Origin: Owenia fusiformis
Lineage: Eukaryota; Annelida; Polychaeta; Sabellida; Oweniidae
Assembly: GCA_903813345.2 (NCBI GenBank)
Contig: CAIIXF020000008.1
Coordinates: 35,986,867 to 36,050,866, forward strand
Length of the DNA: 64,000 bases
Direction: 5' to 3'
The position numbers and the translations under genes are program-made. Of this stretch, positions 59,181-64,000 are shown piece after piece. Numbering within the stretch: the first letter of the stretch is position 1; every line of letters starts with the position of its first letter. The notes under the pieces are model-generated. The model was not told the origin of the DNA. It saw only the letters and a program-made list of their open reading frames with translations, and made no database searches.

Positions 59181-60286
59181 TTAATGTTTAAAACTCATAC
59201 TGTATATGTGAGCGTTAATGCAGGGGCATTTGATACAGCCTATAAACACCGCCCTTTCATCAAATGTGTTTTTCTGGTTTCCTTAATTTCGCCAATTGCT
59301 GCATCTTGTATTAGACCAAAACATAGCATCAAGTTTCACTAGAGCTGCTTAGAACACTTGTTATCAGATGTGTTGACAGCTCTCTTGATAAAGAAAGTGA
59401 CTGGTAATTTCTGGATTTGAATTGTGGGACAATTGACAGGCCTGCAGCATAGGCCAAAGGAAAAGTACTTATTAGCTCAATATGAAAGTCACTATATTGA
59501 GCTCCGGGGGTTTCACTCCAATATACTCCTTAATACCTATGTGCCGCCCCAAAGACCACATTTTTGAAAATTTTCCATGTCAATTTCCTCTCAAGATTGA
59601 AGGTTTCCATGTTTAATTCCTCTGAGACTTATAAAAGACTAAAAAATCAGCTTTTCTAGTGATTTGTACCAAGCCTTAACAACTAATTTAACGTATTTAA
59701 TACAATTTTTGTAAAAAGACTGAATTTTGACTTAAAAAGGGTACTTTCATAGCCAGTGAAACCCCGGGATTGAGCTCAATGAAACTTTTCCTCCACCTAT
59801 GGTATCCAGGGTAGTTTCACCATTTCTTCCCATCCACTGATCTTACTTAGTTTGCACAAAGCTATCTGCTGAGAAGATGGCAGAGCTGTCAAGTGTCCCG
59901 CGAATGGCGGGATTATCCCGCGAATTTGATCAAAATTAGGCTAATTCGCGTGTCCCGCATTGTCCCGCGAAGTCCCGCAAATGTGGCTTTGACCTCCGCG
60001 AATTTCCGAAATTGTTGCAATCCCCTATATTTTGATTACCTTATCTTATATAAGAAGCTAAGTTTTTGCACTTTTGAGGAGTAAAGTTTACCTAATTTTA
60101 AGTACCTACCATGCTGTTGTTTGGTATCAAAATAAAGGGGAAGGGTTCAACTTTCATTTTAATTACGAAAATAGGGATGTAGGTCACAAATAGTTCCAAC
60201 GTTGGCCTTTTTACTACCCGTGTGGCCTTCATCTCAGAACTGAGCAAATGTTAGCAAACGTGAGTTACAATAAATGTACGCTGATA

Positions 60287-61166
60287 TCTAGAAAGGGTTT
60301 GTATAAAAAACCGGGTACCGGGTAGTAAATCCTCCATGCTGGGTTCAAACTTGGTACCCGGTACCCGGTCAAAAAAAATGGGTACCCAAAAAACGAAAAT
60401 ACGAATAGATTATGAGAAAACGTGTAAGATTTGTTTTGAATTTGCAAAAATGTATGTAACATGATTCAAAATTGAGCTAGAAGCTTCAAATAAAAAGCAT
60501 ATTTTAAGGCACTTTTCTTCCTCTATCGTTATGGCCATATTTTCATTGGTTATGGGGGGGGGGGTGCGATCGCACCATCGCACCCTCTCCTGGCTACGCC
60601 TATGACATTGTAAGACATAAATATTTACAATTCAGTGGACATTTTGTCATAAATTGGGATAACTTAAATTATGATTAATAATCAAAATCTTACACGTTGC
60701 ATCATGTAAATTAACACACGTCACCTCTCTGCTAAAGCAACGATAGCTATTTACAGATTTAAATCATAATCAAAACAATTCACGTACCAACATACGAACT
60801 ATTGAAAATAGAGTAAGATTGATTTGTCTTGTTTTTCAAATCGTCTTACAATGTCATTGGCGTAGCCAGGAGGGGGTGCGATCGCACCCCCCCCCCTTCA
60901 TTTCCAATGGAAATATGACCAAGATGATAGAGGAAGAAAAGAGCCTTAAAATGCTTTTTATTTGAAGCTTCTAGCTCAATTTTGAAGGAAGTTACATACA
61001 TTTTTGTAAATTCAAAACAAATCTTACACGTTTTCTAATGATCTAATTATGTTGTGTATTCGTATATTTCGTTTTTTGGTTTTTTTTCGACCGGGTACCA
61101 AGTTTGAACCCAGCATGGAGGATTTACTACCCGGTACCTGGTTTTTTATACAAACCCTATCTAGAA
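60287..61166. repeat. Long inverted repeat, arms of about 325 bp
   Basis: Left arm 60287-60616, right arm 60843-61166, spacer about 226 bp. Arms share TCTAGA.AGGGTTTGTATA, CCGGGTACC and GGGTGCGATCGCACC, and look roughly 85-90% identical by eye. Confidence 0.85.
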
Positions 61167-61289
61167 AATTAACCTCATTCCCTATAATTTGATGTAGATT
61201 AATCGAACCCCTATATCATGGGCTTTCAATTGAAAGCCCATGCCTACAGTATATGAATAGGTACATTTTAATATATAACATTATGGGGG

Positions 61290-62135
61290 TAAGCGTTTCA
61301 TAGTTGGTCACGACACCAGAAGTGCAAAGTATTGTTCCGAATTTTAGATTACGGTAATCACACCTGAAGCATGGTTTTTGTTTTTGATAAATTACAATAA
61401 AGTTTAATAATATTCCTATGCGTATTTTGTGAAATTGTGTTGACGTTTATTTAAGTTACAATGTAACGGTGCATTATATTTGATTAATCAGTATCTGAAA
61501 GTTTGATTTAAGTATTTTTTTTACTATGAAGTTTTTGGTGGTACACCTGTTAACTGTCCCGCAATTAGGGTGTTTGCCCCCTCTCCTATTAGCGCAATCA
61601 CGCAAATCCCTTAAGGTTCAGCTGGAAAGTAACATTTTGGTAAAAAATTGCTATACCTGCACATGTTATTTTCTGGTACAAAATTAAGTATGAAGTCATG
61701 TGTGTATTTGCTTGCTTTTTTCAGGAAAGTATCATTACACTGTTTACTTTTAGAATATCTGGAAACAGGTCAATGGAAGCTTCTGTGTTGTCTGGAAACT
61801 TTGAAAGAAAATTTGGAAAAATAGAAAGTGTGAAATATCAGAATTTCCTGGAGTTCCCATTGAACCCCTACCAGATATTCTAAAAGAAGACAATGTAATG
61901 ATACTTTCCTGAAAAAAGCAAGGAAATTGACACATGCCTTCATACTTTATTTTGTACCAGAAAATAACATGTGCAGGTATAGCAATTTTTTACCAAAATG
62001 TTACTTTCCAGCTGTACCTTAAATGTCCCGCAAAATCCCGCGAATTTAGTAGATGTCCCGCAAAATCCCGCGAATTTTGGGCACTGGGTCTAAAAAATCT
62101 GTCCCGGGAGAAAATCTTTAGGGGTTGACAGTACC
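61290..62135. repeat. 'TGTCCCGCGAA' element interrupted by a TTAA MITE
   Basis: Same sequence order as 41265-41790, split at a TTAA by the 404-bp element at 61615-62018. Confidence 0.85.
61615..62018. mobile_element. piggyBac-type palindromic MITE with TTAA target, copy 1
   Basis: 404 bp with arms of about 160 bp (GGTTCAGCTGGAAAGTAACA at left, inverted at right). Flanked by TTAA (61611-61614, 62019-62022). The empty site is visible at 41265-41790, which has a single TTAA at the same place. Confidence 0.92.
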
Positions 62136-62139
62136 ATGG

Positions 62140-64000
62140 GCTTTCAACTAGATGTGCAAATACTAACCATGATCCAAGACGAGTCACCCTTGGCCTGGCT
62201 TACTTAGTTTGCACAAACTTTAGCTATCTCCTGAGAGATATCTATCTATTTTAAAGATGGCTATGTGCAAATATACTAAGGCAATTTCCAAGTACAAGTT
62301 TCCTTGAGATAATCTACATAGCACCATTTATCTTACCTTCTTCTAAGGCCACTGTATTATTGGCTAGAGACTCGAGTAACATTTATCCCGTTCCAGTCCT
62401 GGTACGGGATAAGCTACCATAAGGAGTATAATAATACAAAGGAATAAAAATGAATACGCTGTAACTCACTCACATCGGATCCTATAACTCACTCACCCTC
62501 CATACCATATCATTTCTCCACTATGCATTTCTCTTTGAAACTAAAACTTTAAAACTAGTGCCAAAACTTTTAAGGAAGTGACGTCATTAGATCTAAATTG
62601 ATCATTTATTGTTAAATTTTCAATGTCGATGAAAATAATGAAAAAGGTCTGAAAGATACATAAATCAAATTTAATAAAATAAAGTAGAACATTTTGAATT
62701 GCTAGTAAACATAGCCAATGGTTTAAAGCTTTGAAGTGGCGAGATAAAATAGATTTGAAAATGACGATAATAATCTTTTATATTCCAGTAAAAAAACGAA
62801 CGACTATTATTCATGCAAGAGGTCGCACTTTTATAAATTCTCGCACCTCTCTTTTATAGAAGGCCTATAAAACAACTTATGATGATGATACATGAATATG
62901 GCTGCCTCAATAACTCATGCACCAAGGGCCTTCCATTTATTTATATTTGACGGTATCCGCCGATGAGTGTCATTATGGCTTAGTGTGGTTTGTAGCCTAT
63001 GTACGCCGCGACGGAATCGGAACCTACATGTAATGAGCCGGGTAAATGAGATTGCATTCGGAGCTTTCTGGGGCATTTAGAATACGAAATTCCGACCGAT
63101 ATGGACTAATAAAAGAAAATGTAATTGGCATGTTTATCCAATATTGAATCACATGAACCCGTTTTTAATAAATATTAACTACTATTATACACATAAAAAG
63201 ATAAACGCTCTCCTCCAAGATTTTGATAATCCTAAATAAATCTAACTACGAATACAACTATTGTTATCAATTCCTAACCCCTTGTAATTGAGGAGAAAAT
63301 GGGACGTATGGAAACTTATTTTGTAAAGTCATTAAGGTCATTAATTTTATGATGATAATGTCACTTACAAATATTTATTGCAGGTTGTGTAGACCGTTGA
63401 TGCTTGATTTAAAGCAAAAACATTGACTTTTGCACGTTGGTGGCGTTGCGCCTTTTTTAGATAGATCTTATACCTAAGAAGAGAATCGGCTAAAAAAAAT
63501 TCGTAGAATACGTGACATATTTTACCATACCGTGCGCCTATTCGTTTAGCAATTAAATCATAAACCATTTCTTGAAAAAATTATATTTGCAGATTTGTTC
63601 ATTTTTCTACCAGAAATTGCTTGCTCCCCCCTCCGTCCCATTTTCACGACCACCGTGATCCTAGGGCCCCATGCCCCCCCGGAACTGCCAGAAGGCTATG
63701 TTTAACAAAACACTATCCTAAAAAAGCAGGGAAAGGGGCACAAATATGTCCGCGAAAAAATGGGCCAAATTTTGAAAAATAATGCCCAATTCGAAAAACA
63801 ATGCACAGTATTGCCAGTTTTTTAATCTTAATTGCCCAGTGAATGTGGGGAAGAGCAAGTTTTTCTTCAAGGAAGCAACAAGGTAGGTCCACATTTTTCA
63901 GGAGATATCAGCCCCCAGAGCCCCCCCCCCCCCCCCTGGCTACGGGCCTGAAGATAGAGAGATAAAATCAAAGAAGCCTTCAAGCCATAAGGTGACCAAC
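62140..64000. other. Right-hand gene-free stretch
   Basis: No gene was recognised. 62990-63120 resembles 4020-4110 (ATACGAAAT.CCGAC). The last 350 bases hold C-runs and CCTGGCTACGGGCC, a member of the 'GTAGCCAGG' repeats. Confidence 0.4.

Overview
The window looks like AT-rich genomic DNA of an invertebrate animal, probably a lophotrochozoan such as a mollusc. This rests on intron-rich gene structure with GT-AG splice sites, a rhodopsin-type peptide-like GPCR, a DEG/ENaC channel, and many short non-autonomous transposons, several resembling the 'pearl' elements of bivalves. No organism-specific marker was found, so the species is not assigned. There is no operon, CRISPR array, rRNA or complete tRNA gene.

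Three protein genes can be supported. (1) A minus-strand gene covers most of the window (about 51.8 kb down to base 1 and beyond). I assembled 16 coding exons by hand, with every internal splice phase consistent. They encode a two-pore-channel (TPC)-family cation channel: a long N-terminal tail with 7-residue repeats, domain I S1-S6, a linker with one canonical and one degenerate EF-hand loop, and domain II S1 to S5. The second pore, last helix and C-terminus lie off the left edge. (2) A plus-strand, single-exon class-A GPCR (32476-33750) sits inside the roughly 22 kb intron between the TPC exons at 34692-34843 and 12270-12336. (3) A plus-strand, single-exon DEG/ENaC sodium channel (56104-57720) lies right of the TPC 5' end, divergently oriented.

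The rest is repeats: pearl-like composite elements, TTAA-flanked (piggyBac-type), hAT-like and mariner-like MITEs, foldback elements, minisatellites, a decayed LINE end and a tRNA-derived SINE-like fragment. Nested insertions at 58.3-59.4 kb, 61.3-62.1 kb and 39.7-40.7 kb let insertion sites be read directly.

The most unusual observation is that several tandem arrays in the TPC introns start at, and contain, one of the gene's own exon-intron junctions (exons 1, 2, 6 and 9 clearly; exons 3 and 5 probably). The array units carry copies of the splice site with the adjoining coding bases. At exon 3 a hAT-like MITE has also inserted into the splice donor, and its target-site duplication keeps the donor intact.
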